Positions 1 to 6,430 are shown, numbered from the stretch's first letter. The stretch: 6,741 nucleotides of DNA from CAZBBC01 sp964489835 (GCA_964489835.1 CAZBBC010000206.1:1-6741), one strand, 5' to 3'. The notes: a model not told the origin generated them from the sequence alone. A program made the numbers and translations.

Positions 1-1217
1 AAGTCTTCCGCCAATGTTTTAATCTCCGTCAGATCGCGTTGCATTTCACTCCAGCCATACCAGAGCGCATAATCAGGATTGGCATGAAACACCCCCTGAA
101 AGGCCCGCATACGATGTTTTAAATGCATCTCAAACAAACGCTGTTCGACAACCGTTGGCGCATCGTGAAAGGTCAGAAGATCCGGAAACTTTTTTGTATA
201 ATCCTGTGGATTTTGTAAAATGCCCTCTGCATATAATCCAGCAATTTCCCGAATCGCTTCTGCGAGAAGGAGATCAACTTCTTTAATCATCATGTCCCCA
301 CGTTCCAGCTGCTCCCGGGCAAAATTACGGGAATGACAACCACCGCAGGTATTCAGCATTTTTTCACGTTCTTTGTTAAAATCTTCCTGGGTTAGACGTG
401 CGAGATCGGCGTCTTTGACAACATCCAGCCGGGTAGTTGGTTTCCCTGCCATATCAAGGACGCCCAGGGCCTGTAAAATAGTTATCTGGTCGACCTTCCA
501 TTGTTTATCTTCTGGTAAAGGTAATCTAACGGCCAAAAATCCCCAGGCCGTCCGAACCTCGTGATTTCCATCCTGCATATGGCAATCCTGACATGTGGGT
601 GCCGGTGTATCTTCCGGTAACGTGCCGTTTTGTTTCAGTAAATACCGAACCCCATGCTTGGACGCAGAATACATCTCCCATTGGGGATGATCAAAGCCCA
701 TATGGCAGGTCTGACAAGCCTGGGGCTGGCGTGCTTCTTTTACTGCAAAGGTGTGGCGGGTATGGCAGGCATCGCAGGAAGCCAGGCCGAATCCACGGCT
801 CTCCTTTTGCAACTGTTTAATTTCTTCGGTGCCCTTGAGACCGATTTTATGACAACCACCACATCCCTTCATGCCCTCAATTAAAGCACTGGGTTGGTGA
901 TGGATGGTTGGCATTGCTTTCATGGCTGCCCAGGCCAGGGCATGTTTCCCTTTGGAAAATTGTTTGACCTGGGTATCATGACATTCGGCACAGGTTTCCG
1001 GGGTCGGAATTTTAGCCTTCGTATAATCCTGATCGGAATTGTGATCATCCCCATGGCAGGTGGCACAATCGATATCATTAACACCATGTTTGCTGAGTTC
1101 CCAATCGATAACAATATTCGGCTGCAGGGATTTGTGACAATCGATACATGTATTGGCTGAGACAAAAGCGGTCATTACAATCATCAGGCCTGCAATAGAA
1201 ATCAATCTAAAACGCAT
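1..1217 (-). CDS. Octahaem cytochrome c, hydroxylamine-oxidoreductase (HAO) family, 3' end cut by window
   Basis: Translated from ATG at 1217 the frame is open for 405 codons and leaves the window without a stop. Residues 1-21 form a Sec signal peptide (basic start, hydrophobic core, VSA cleavage site before N22), so the protein is exported. Eight CXXCH haem-binding motifs follow, at residues 24, 51, 76, 119, 148, 168, 209 and 291. The spacing and surrounding motifs fit the HAO family: GCGGCHKIG at haem 4 (the catalytic haem in HAO), CHTRHTF at haem 5, CHMGFDHPQ at haem 6, SKHG, and CQDCHMQDGNH followed by TAWGF. A helical region after haem 8 ends in HANPDYALWYGW (378-389). HAO relatives oxidise hydroxylamine or hydrazine, or reduce nitrite; which applies here cannot be told. 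A strong Shine-Dalgarno (AGGAGGTG, plus-strand positions 1221-1228) decides the start. Family call is firm, substrate unknown. Confidence 0.88.
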   Translation of the reverse strand, partial: MRFRLISIAGLMIVMTAFVSANTCIDCHKSLQPNIVIDWELSKHGVNDIDCATCHGDDHNSDQDYTKAKIPTPETCAECHDTQVKQFSKGKHALAWAAMKAMPTIHHQPSALIEGMKGCGGCHKIGLKGTEEIKQLQKESRGFGLASCDACHTRHTFAVKEARQPQACQTCHMGFDHPQWEMYSASKHGVRYLLKQNGTLPEDTPAPTCQDCHMQDGNHEVRTAWGFLAVRLPLPEDKQWKVDQITILQALGVLDMAGKPTTRLDVVKDADLARLTQEDFNKEREKMLNTCGGCHSRNFAREQLERGDMMIKEVDLLLAEAIREIAGLYAEGILQNPQDYTKKFPDLLTFHDAPTVVEQRLFEMHLKHRMRAFQGVFHANPDYALWYGWSEMQRDLTEIKTLAED

Positions 1218-1414
1218 AAACACCTCCTATATAAAGTGAGCGCATTATCTATAATACAGAAAATATTGGGTTCAACCGAATCTTAAAGATTAGAGATTTT
1301 GCTCTGAAAAATGGACATAATCAGGAATATTATTATGATCTAAAATTTTTCCTTAATGATTAGAATTTTTAAAAACTAATAGATCAGGTATCAAATATCA
1401 ACCGTTTAATTCAT

Positions 1415-1445
1415 TTGAGTCATTTTAAAAGAATGCTGGTATAAT
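1415..1445 (+). promoter_or_regulatory. Candidate extended -10 promoter
   Basis: TGGTATAAT (1437-1445) is a perfect extended -10 (TGnTATAAT). A TTGAGT -35-like hexamer lies at 1415-1420, with a 19-bp spacer. It points toward the kinase but is about 370 bp upstream of its ATG, so it would give a long leader. In AT-rich DNA such matches arise by chance; no better promoter is visible closer to the kinase. Confidence 0.25.
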
Positions 1446-1584
1446 AAAGGATTTGATATCATAAAGCAATTATAATAAATGGATGATACTCTATTCAATT
1501 CCGGAAAGATTGACCTGTTAAATACTCAATTTTAATTTTCATTTCTCGCCATGACGCTACATCTTTGTATTTCTGTTTCAGCGG

Positions 1585-1628
1585 ATCGCCGGGGCGATTA
1601 GTAGAGACGTAGCATGTTACGTCTCTAC
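1585..1628. repeat. Paired palindromes, REP/MITE-like
   Basis: Two dyads sit side by side. ATCGCC-GG-GGCGAT (1585-1598) has perfect 6-bp arms. Positions 1601-1628 form a 28-bp palindrome: arms GTAGAGACGTA and TACGTCTCTAC match perfectly, and the inner GCATGT continues the pairing except for one G-T. The GC-rich block is sharply set off from its AT-rich surroundings and has no T-run after it, so it looks more like a dispersed palindromic repeat than a terminator. No second copy lies in the window. Confidence 0.6.
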
Positions 1629-1674
1629 AAGGGGAAAATATTTATCTTACAAAAAATAAAATTGTATATTTTTT

Positions 1675-1701
1675 CTTCGTGATCTTCATGTCCTTCGTGG
1701 T
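1675..1701. repeat. Three 9-bp direct repeats (CTTCGTG core)
   Basis: CTTCGTGAT (1675), CTTCATGTC (1684) and CTTCGTGGT (1693) follow one another at an exact 9-bp period, about 120 bp upstream of the kinase start. It may be a low-complexity intergenic repeat; a binding site array is possible, but nothing else supports it. Confidence 0.5.
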
Positions 1702-1822
1702 TAATTAATATTGTGGAATTTTAAATGGTTAAACGGTTTATCCCTGTTTTTTCTTGATAATACCCGTATAAGTCATTAGTTTATTATCGTTTTAGTCCTT
1801 CCTTTTTGAAAGATTATATATT

Positions 1823-4453
1823 ATGATCGGTCAAACAATATCTCATTACCAAATAAAGGAAAAATTGGGTGAAGGCGGGATGGGCATTGTCTACAAAGCC
1901 CGGGACCTCAAACTTGACCGCCTGGTTGCCCTTAAATTTCTCCCCCCACATCTTACCCGCAGTGAAGAAGAGAAACAACGCTTTATTCACGAAGCCAAAG
2001 CAGCCTCGGTCCTCGATCATTCCAATATTTGTAATATCCATGAAATCGATACAACGGAAGACGGACAATTATTTATCAGTATGTCTTATTATGAAGGCGA
2101 AACACTCAACAAGCAGTTTAAAGGTGAACACCTTCTCCCACTGACGAAAGCTATAGATTTTGCCATTCAGATTGCCCAGGGTCTGACCGAAGCACACGTG
2201 TCTCATATCATCCATAGAGATTTGAAACCGGCCAATATTATGATTACCAGTAAGGGAGAAGTGAAAATATTGGATTTTGGTCTGGCCAAGAGGGCCGGGC
2301 AGACCAGGATCACCAAGGAATCAACCACGTTAGGCACGATCGCATATATGTCGCCGGAACAGGCCAAAGGGGAAGAAGTTGATCAGCGGTCTGATATCTG
2401 GTCGCTAGGGGTGATTCTTTATGAAATGGTAACCGGCCGAGTGCCTTTTAAAGCTGATTATGAGCAAGCCGTTATGTATTCCATTTTGAACGAAGAACCG
2501 CAACCGGTGACCGCTTTACGCACCGGTATTCCCATTGAACTGGAGCTTATTATCAGCAAATGCCTGGAGAAGGACCCTGCCCGACGTTACCAGCGGGCGG
2601 AAGAACTGATCGTGGATTTACAGCGATTGAAGAAAAAATCAGACAAAGGTTCACTACCTCCTCCTTCAGGAATAATACCCCGTAAAAAAGGAAAGCGAAC
2701 CATTTTTTATACGATTTCCGGAATACTCTTCACTATTCTCATTATTCTATTGATACAATATGTATTTCTACCTCTGCAACAGAAAACATCTGATCCTGAT
2801 CGAAAAATGCTGGTGGTGTTGCCTTTTGAAAATCTGGGGCCGGCAGAAGATGCTTATTTTACCGATGGAGTCACCGATGAAATTACCGGTCGTCTCGGTA
2901 CCATACAAAATATTGGCGTAATCTCCCGTAACAGCGCCTCACATTATGCAGGAAAAAATTGGGATACACGACAGGTGGGAAAAGATTTAAATGTGGAATA
3001 CATTATTGCCGGCACCGTCCGCTGGTCACATTCACCGGAAAAGGGGGATCGCGTAAGAGTTATGCCACGCCTGATTCGTGTATGCGATGATATTGAGCTC
3101 TGGGCCGAGCCTTTTGATCGCAAGGTGAACGATATTTTTGACATTCAATCCGAGATTGCTATGAAAGTAGTGGAACGTCTGGGTATAACGCTTGGGAAAT
3201 CGGAACAGCGGTTTGTTGAAGAAAGTCCCACCAAAAATATTGAGGCCTATCAGGCATTTCTCCAGGGGCAGCATTATGCCCGAAGTCCCCATTTTACCGT
3301 AAAGAACTGGATGCAGGTCATTTATAGTTACCAGTGTGCCGTTGATCTGGATTCGACCTTTGCGATGGCCTATGCGGAGCTGGCCGGCGCGCATGCCCGG
3401 TTGTACTTCTTAAGGCATGATATGTCCAAAGAACGGTTTAATTTGGCCAAGCAAGCCGCTGATCGGGCGGAAGAACTGGCACCGGATGCACCGGAAGTGC
3501 TTCTGGCACTGGGTTATTACTATCTTTGGGCCCAGCGTGATTCAGAACAGGCACTCAGGAAATGGACCCTTGCAGAAAAGAGTCTTCACAACGATCCCAG
3601 AATACTAGAAGCAAAGGCTAATCTATACGAGACCCAGGGACGGTGGGACGAAGCGATTCAGGCAATCGAGAAAGCTTCTCGGTTTAGTCCGCGGGATGCT
3701 TCACTAACATCGCATCTTGCCTTTTATTACTGGATTACGAGGCAATATCCGCAATCCATAGAAAAGTGCAATCAAGCCATTACCCTGGCACCAAACGAGA
3801 ACTGGCCCTATCTGTATAAAGCGTTTGCTATCTGGAGCTGGAAAGGGGCCAATGAAGAATCAGCCCATGCAATCGCAGGTGTACACCCGGATTACCATTG
3901 GGTACCATGGGCCTGGTTCTGGCAGGATGTGGGTGAACGAAAATATGAACGGGCCCTGGACCATCTTTCTAAAGATCCGAACCATTGGATCCGCAATAAA
4001 ATGTGGGTAAAACCTAAATCCCTGCTGGAAGCGATGGTACACGATTTTATGGGAAAACCTGATTTAGCCCTTTCAGGTTATCAGGCAGCAGTGTTATCGT
4101 TGGAAACCGAAGTTGAAAAATGGCCGGAGGATCCACGCTACCACAGCGCTCTGGGAATAACATATGGCTTATTGGGACGAAAAGAAGAGGCCGTTCGGGA
4201 GGGAAAAAAGGCCGTGGAACTTTTACCCCTATCCAAAGATGCCGCTTATGGGATACCATTTGTGGAAGATCTTGCCCAGATTTATATGATTATCGGAGAC
4301 CAAGAAACGGCCATTGATCAACTAGAAATGTTATTTACTATTCCTTCCTGGATATCCGTTCCGTATCTCAAAATCAATCCCTTATACGATAGATTGAAAG
4401 ACAATCCCCGTTTTCAGGAATTAATACAAAACCATGCACAGGGTTTTCGATGA
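1823..4453 (+). CDS. Membrane Ser/Thr protein kinase with TolB-like and TPR domains
   Basis: 876 residues. A PknB/Hanks-type kinase domain spans about 9-269 with every key residue present: glycine loop GEGGMG (16-21), Lys38, helix-C Glu57, HRDLKPAN (131-138), DFG (151-153) and SPE (177-179). The activation loop is rich in Thr/Ser (161-172), which suggests control by autophosphorylation. A basic patch KKGKR (288-292) precedes one membrane helix (about 294-316), placing the kinase in the cytoplasm and the rest outside. Residues 328-458 resemble the TolB/FlgO-like domain common in such fusions (VVLPFENLG, YFTDGVTDEI, DIQSEIA). TPR-like repeats follow, clearest at 555-659 and about 770-800, ending in a DNPRFQELI tail. 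The outer part probably senses or binds protein partners; ligand and substrates are unknown. The start has only a weak GAAAGA ribosome site. The ATG fits the conserved MIGxTIxHYxI family start, and the paralogue downstream begins the same way. Confidence 0.9.
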   Translation: MIGQTISHYQIKEKLGEGGMGIVYKARDLKLDRLVALKFLPPHLTRSEEEKQRFIHEAKAASVLDHSNICNIHEIDTTEDGQLFISMSYYEGETLNKQFKGEHLLPLTKAIDFAIQIAQGLTEAHVSHIIHRDLKPANIMITSKGEVKILDFGLAKRAGQTRITKESTTLGTIAYMSPEQAKGEEVDQRSDIWSLGVILYEMVTGRVPFKADYEQAVMYSILNEEPQPVTALRTGIPIELELIISKCLEKDPARRYQRAEELIVDLQRLKKKSDKGSLPPPSGIIPRKKGKRTIFYTISGILFTILIILLIQYVFLPLQQKTSDPDRKMLVVLPFENLGPAEDAYFTDGVTDEITGRLGTIQNIGVISRNSASHYAGKNWDTRQVGKDLNVEYIIAGTVRWSHSPEKGDRVRVMPRLIRVCDDIELWAEPFDRKVNDIFDIQSEIAMKVVERLGITLGKSEQRFVEESPTKNIEAYQAFLQGQHYARSPHFTVKNWMQVIYSYQCAVDLDSTFAMAYAELAGAHARLYFLRHDMSKERFNLAKQAADRAEELAPDAPEVLLALGYYYLWAQRDSEQALRKWTLAEKSLHNDPRILEAKANLYETQGRWDEAIQAIEKASRFSPRDASLTSHLAFYYWITRQYPQSIEKCNQAITLAPNENWPYLYKAFAIWSWKGANEESAHAIAGVHPDYHWVPWAWFWQDVGERKYERALDHLSKDPNHWIRNKMWVKPKSLLEAMVHDFMGKPDLALSGYQAAVLSLETEVEKWPEDPRYHSALGITYGLLGRKEEAVREGKKAVELLPLSKDAAYGIPFVEDLAQIYMIIGDQETAIDQLEMLFTIPSWISVPYLKINPLYDRLKDNPRFQELIQNHAQGFR

Positions 4454-4806
4454 TCGGTAAGACCATCGCTCATTATCAAATAATCGAACAACTTGGTGCA
4501 GGTGGGATGGGTATTGTTTATAAAGCCCGGGACCTCACCCTCGACCGCCTGGTTGCCCTAAAATTTCTCCCGCCACATCTCACCCGTAATGAAGAAGAAA
4601 AACAGCGCTTTATTCATGAAGCCAAAGCAGCTTCCGCCCTGCATTATGCGGCCCTTGGTCAGAATGATGCCGCTTTTTACTGGCTCGATAAAATGGTACG
4701 TGAGAAGTCACCCAGAATAGAATATTTGGGGGTCCAGCCGGGATTTGAGATGATCCGAGACGATCCCAGGTTTGACCAGTTACTAAAACACATAGGGCTT
4801 AAATGA
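4450..4806 (+). CDS. Internally deleted kinase-TPR paralogue, probable pseudogene
   Basis: 118 residues, starting inside the stop of the preceding kinase (ATGA overlap), with AGGG at 4440-4443 as a ribosome site. Residues 1-64 match the start of that kinase at 56 of 64 positions, including the glycine loop, Lys38 and Glu57. At Leu64 (nt 4639-4641) the sequence jumps in frame to HYAALGQNDAAFYWLDK and ends PRFDQLLKHIGLK, a TPR-type C-terminus like that of full-length members of this family. The HRD and DFG motifs, membrane helix, TolB-like domain and most TPRs are missing, roughly 700 or more codons, so it cannot be a kinase. Many of the nucleotide differences from the neighbour are silent, so the duplication is not recent. 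Either a deletion remnant that is still translatable, or an assembly collapse of two tandem genes. Confidence 0.75.
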   Translation: MIGKTIAHYQIIEQLGAGGMGIVYKARDLTLDRLVALKFLPPHLTRNEEEKQRFIHEAKAASALHYAALGQNDAAFYWLDKMVREKSPRIEYLGVQPGFEMIRDDPRFDQLLKHIGLK

Positions 4807-4823
4807 ACCGAAGAATGGAAACC

Positions 4824-4866
4824 GGAGACCGGAGACAGGAGACAGGGGACAGGAGACAGGAGACAG
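4824..4866. repeat. 7-bp tandem repeat, six units (GGAGACA)
   Basis: Starting at 4824 the units read GGAGACC, GGAGACA, GGAGACA, GGGGACA, GGAGACA, GGAGACA, then a single G. It lies 18 bp after the stop of the deleted kinase copy. It is a heptamer minisatellite in non-coding DNA, likely to vary in copy number between strains. Confidence 0.85.
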
Positions 4867-4879
4867 TATTAAATAAATT

Positions 4880-5157
4880 TCCAATACTCAAGCATCAAAT
4901 AGCAAATAAATCCGAAATTCGAATATCGAAATCCGAAACAAATTTCAAATTCAAATGACTTAAATTCTGAATCAGTCCGTTAAACAGGCTAGTTTCAAAA
5001 TTTTGAATATTTGATATTGGTATTTATTTGGGATTTAGGAATTGGATCTTGGGATTTCCCGAAGGGTAGGAGGCCGACACGTTTTATCGGGGATATTTAT
5101 TTGGCATTGGGATTTGGGGTTTGATTTGGCATTTGACATTGGACATTGGGCATTTAA
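4880..5157. repeat. AT-rich degenerate inverted and direct repeats
   Basis: The left part (about 4880-4964) is built from CCAAT, CAAAT and TCCGAAA/ATCGAAA words; the right part (about 5008-5157) is built from their complements (ATTTG, ATTGG), so the block is a loose inverted repeat. A perfect 14-bp palindrome TTCAAAATTTTGAA lies at its centre (4994-5007). TATTTATTTGG occurs twice (5021-5031 and 5094-5104). Positions 5122-5157 recur inverted at 6615-6650. No credible protein is encoded here. The block looks like dispersed intergenic repeat material. Confidence 0.65.
5057..5093. repeat. GC-rich hairpin-like insert in the AT-rich repeat block
   Basis: TCCCGA (5057-5062) and TCGGGGA (5087-5093) are complementary apart from one extra base. 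The first arm also forms a small CCCGAAGGG dyad (5058-5066), and CCGA at 5074-5077 can pair with TCGG at 5087-5090. The 37-bp block is clearly richer in G and C than its surroundings. No T-run follows, so it is not a typical terminator; more likely part of a composite repeat. Confidence 0.4.
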
Positions 5158-5171
5158 ATGATATTATCTAT

Positions 5172-5420
5172 TCACCACCTCGGTATAATCCGTTCCCAAC
5201 TGGGATATACGTGCTTATGCATTTCAGTCTGGTCATCCCGTTTACGATAGGGATATTTATTATATCGTTCCTTGCCCCGGGCCAGCTGGTCATAATCCAG
5301 TTCAACACCTAAACCCGGTTGATCCGGAATCTTAACACAGCCGTTTACAATGGGTATCCGTCCGCCGTCTACAATTTCATCCTCCGGTAAATTATTTCTA
5401 AAAAAATAGAAACTTGACAC
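5172..5420 (-). pseudogene. C-terminal stub of an enolase-superfamily dehydratase (mandelate racemase/galactonate dehydratase type)
   Basis: An 82-codon frame from a GTG at 5420. From about residue 9 (RNNLPEDEIVDGGRIPIVNG, then KIPDQPGLGVELDYD, YPYRKRDDQTEM and a final PRW) it matches, from memory, the last roughly 75 residues of mandelate racemase/sugar-acid dehydratase proteins, which are normally about 350-430 residues. The barrel with its catalytic Lys/His and metal-binding acids is missing entirely. Upstream the same frame meets TGA at 5430-5432. The apparent GTG lies inside the -35 box of the tRNA-Asp promoter, and no ribosome site precedes it. It is therefore a remnant of a lost gene, not a working one. 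The full gene would have run through the present tRNA position, so a deletion or rearrangement joined the two. Exact subfamily uncertain. Confidence 0.7.
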
Positions 5421-5442
5421 TAACTTCAGTCATCAGTAAATT
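5414..5442 (+). promoter_or_regulatory. Promoter of tRNA-Asp
   Basis: TTGACA (5414-5419) is a perfect -35 box; 17 bp later TAAATT (5437-5442) matches four of six bases of the -10 consensus. Transcription would begin near 5449-5450, giving a leader of about 11 nt before the mature tRNA at 5461. Spacing and position are ideal for a sigma-70-type tRNA promoter. Confidence 0.65.
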
Positions 5443-5460
5443 TATACGCTTTTCAGAACG

Positions 5461-5535
5461 GGTCCGGTAGTTCAATTTGGTTAGAGCACCTGCCTGTCAC
5501 GCAGGAAGTTGCGAGTTCGAGTCTCGTCCGGACCG
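5461..5535 (+). tRNA. tRNA-Asp (anticodon GTC)
   Basis: A complete cloverleaf can be drawn. The acceptor stem is GGTCCGG (5461-5467) with CCGGACC (5528-5534), and the discriminator is G5535, as expected for Asp. The D arm is GTTC/GAGC. The anticodon stem is CCTGC (5489-5493) with GCAGG (5501-5505), and the loop CTGTCAC puts GTC at 5496-5498. The T arm is GCGAG-TTCGAGT-CTCGT (5511-5527). CCA is not encoded (GCT follows), so it must be added after transcription. A promoter lies just upstream and a terminator 5 bp downstream, so this is a single-gene unit. Confidence 0.97.
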
Positions 5536-5540
5536 CTAAG

Positions 5541-5571
5541 GGCTTTGGGGAAATCCTCAAAGCCTTTTTTT
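5541..5571 (+). terminator. Rho-independent terminator of tRNA-Asp
   Basis: GGCTTTGGGG (5541-5550) pairs with CCTCAAAGCC (5555-5564) over ten base pairs with one G-T, around an AAAT loop, followed directly by seven T (5565-5571). It begins 5 bp after the tRNA and ends 14 bp before the next ATG, so the nuclease gene needs its own promoter or read-through. Confidence 0.92.
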
Positions 5572-5585
5572 ATTCAAGGAATACT

Positions 5586-5792
5586 ATGTGGAAGGTGTAT
5601 ATAATTTATTCAGAAAAAATTGATCGTTATTATACAGGGTTTACTGATGATCTCCCCTGGCGACTGGAGAGACATAATGCCGGTTGGGGACGATATACAA
5701 AAAGAGGAATCCCCTGGAACTTGGTTCATAGCGAGGGGTTTGATACTAAATCTGCTGCCTTAAAACGTGAACGCGAAATCAAAAATCGTTAA
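5586..5792 (+). CDS. GIY-YIG nuclease-domain protein, C-terminus probably lost to a nonsense codon
   Basis: 68 residues with a clear GIY-YIG fold of the small single-domain type (YhbQ/UvrC N-terminal-like). VYI (4-6) and YTG (16-18) form the name motif; Arg26, His30-Asn31, Tyr37-Thr38 and the metal-binding Glu62 (in KREREIK) are the expected active-site positions. These proteins cleave DNA in repair or recombination settings; the cellular role of the stand-alone form is poorly known. Relatives usually run 80-95 residues and end in a basic helix after the EIK motif. Here TAA at 5790-5792 follows NR, yet the same frame continues SKKNIDKKICV before a second stop, just the expected tail; a single AAA to TAA change would explain it. 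AAGGA (5576-5580) is a well-placed ribosome site for this ATG. All catalytic residues precede the stop, so activity may survive. Confidence 0.85.
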   Translation: MWKVYIIYSEKIDRYYTGFTDDLPWRLERHNAGWGRYTKRGIPWNLVHSEGFDTKSAALKREREIKNR

Positions 5793-5833
5793 AGCAAAAA
5801 GAACATAGATAAAAAAATATGTGTGTAAATTTC

Positions 5834-5870
5834 AAAAAAAATCCCGCATCAAATAAATAAATGCGGGATT
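5834..5870 (-). terminator. Rho-independent terminator for the HEAT-like gene, possibly bidirectional
   Basis: AATCCCGCAT (5840-5849) and ATGCGGGATT (5861-5870) are perfect 10-bp arms around an 11-nt loop. Read on the minus strand the hairpin is followed by eight T (plus-strand A-run 5834-5841), which is classic for ending the gene at 5912-6325. On the plus strand only a weak ATTAAATCTT follows, so termination of the converging nuclease transcript is possible but less certain. Confidence 0.88.
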
Positions 5871-5911
5871 AAATCTTATCTTTTAATTTATATTTTCGTA
5901 CTAAGAAATCA

Positions 5912-6325
5912 TCATGACCTTTTATGATAATCATACAGACAATAGGCGATAAATCTTTTCAGATTTTGATCCTGCTCATATTTAAGATTTTCACAAAGAT
6001 ATTTCATCGCCCATTTGTTCTTGATTGAATGGAGGGTGACCACGGCCAATTGTCTGACTTTGGGATCTTTATGGGTATCATAAATATTAATTAAATCAAA
6101 AGTGGTTTCATCGATATCCAATTTATCACCGGATAAATGACGGAACAGAATAATATCGCACATCGCTGATTGTTGAGACTCAAAATCATCAGTGGCCATC
6201 TTTTCAATCAAACTTTTATTAAGATGATCCCAATTGGTATCTTGATCATCCGCCGAACTGATACTCACAAAACTTAAAAGAAACAGAACAATGGTTAAAT
6301 AACTTAAAACGGCTTTCCTGGTCAT
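5912..6325 (-). CDS. Small exported HEAT-repeat-like protein, function unknown
   Basis: 137 residues. The first 25 form a Sec signal peptide (TRK start, hydrophobic core about 6-20, SSA cleavage site before DDQ), so the mature protein should be periplasmic. The rest is predicted helical. Residues 85-137 (HKDPKVRQLAVVTLHSI, then KWAMKYLCENLKYE, then LKRFIAYCLYDY) have the paired-helix pattern of HEAT repeats, with the typical Asp-Pro-x-Val-Arg turn. A weaker similar pair may cover about 31-80. Such repeats bind other proteins and have no catalytic residues. The start is set by GGGAGG (plus-strand 6331-6336) five bases upstream. It is a single-gene unit with a strong terminator. I do not recognise a named family. 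No convincing promoter seen, although the motif cluster at 6431-6530 lies upstream. Confidence 0.8.
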   Translation of the reverse strand: MTRKAVLSYLTIVLFLLSFVSISSADDQDTNWDHLNKSLIEKMATDDFESQQSAMCDIILFRHLSGDKLDIDETTFDLINIYDTHKDPKVRQLAVVTLHSIKNKWAMKYLCENLKYEQDQNLKRFIAYCLYDYHKRS

Positions 6326-6430
6326 AATACCCTCCCTATTCTATTGATGTTTGTAGTATTCTCTCTTCTAATTTTTAAATACGTTAACCGGGTACCTATG
6401 TTTCATTTTTATTTTACATAATTATCTTAG

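Larger units (their letters stand above)
1218..1822. other. 605-bp intergenic region between divergent genes
   Basis: AT-rich stretch between the cytochrome (leaving leftwards) and the kinase (leaving rightwards). I see no convincing gene in it. It holds a loose dyad (TGATCTA at 1336-1342 and TAGATCA at 1380-1386), a promoter-like site near 1415-1445, a strong palindrome at 1601-1628 beside a small GC dyad, and a 9-bp-period repeat at 1675-1701. The cytochrome promoter should lie just right of 1230; TATTAT on the minus strand (1256-1251) is a possible -10, but no good -35 matches it. Confidence 0.7.

Noticed and set aside
373..1165. Several short open frames on both strands (plus 373-564, 593-820, 654-884, 894-1160; minus 920-1165)
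   Set aside because: All lie within the octahaem cytochrome in other frames; they show no domain, and the cytochrome frame with its eight CXXCH motifs explains the region.
1336..1386. TGATCTA/TAGATCA dyad as a terminator or riboswitch
   Set aside because: The arms are short, the 37-bp loop is AT-rich, and neither flanking gene ends here; chance is the simplest explanation.
5057..5093. Possible integron attC site or transposon end
   Set aside because: The dyad is short, the attC core boxes are not recognisable, and no integrase or transposase is present in the window.
4880..5157. Possible CRISPR array
   Set aside because: The repeated words are short, degenerate, unevenly spaced and in both orientations; there are no unique spacers of constant length and no cas genes.
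5121..5312. Plus-strand open frame of 63 codons
   Set aside because: It begins in the AT-rich repeat block and then runs antisense to the dehydratase stub, whose protein similarity is clear. No ribosome site.
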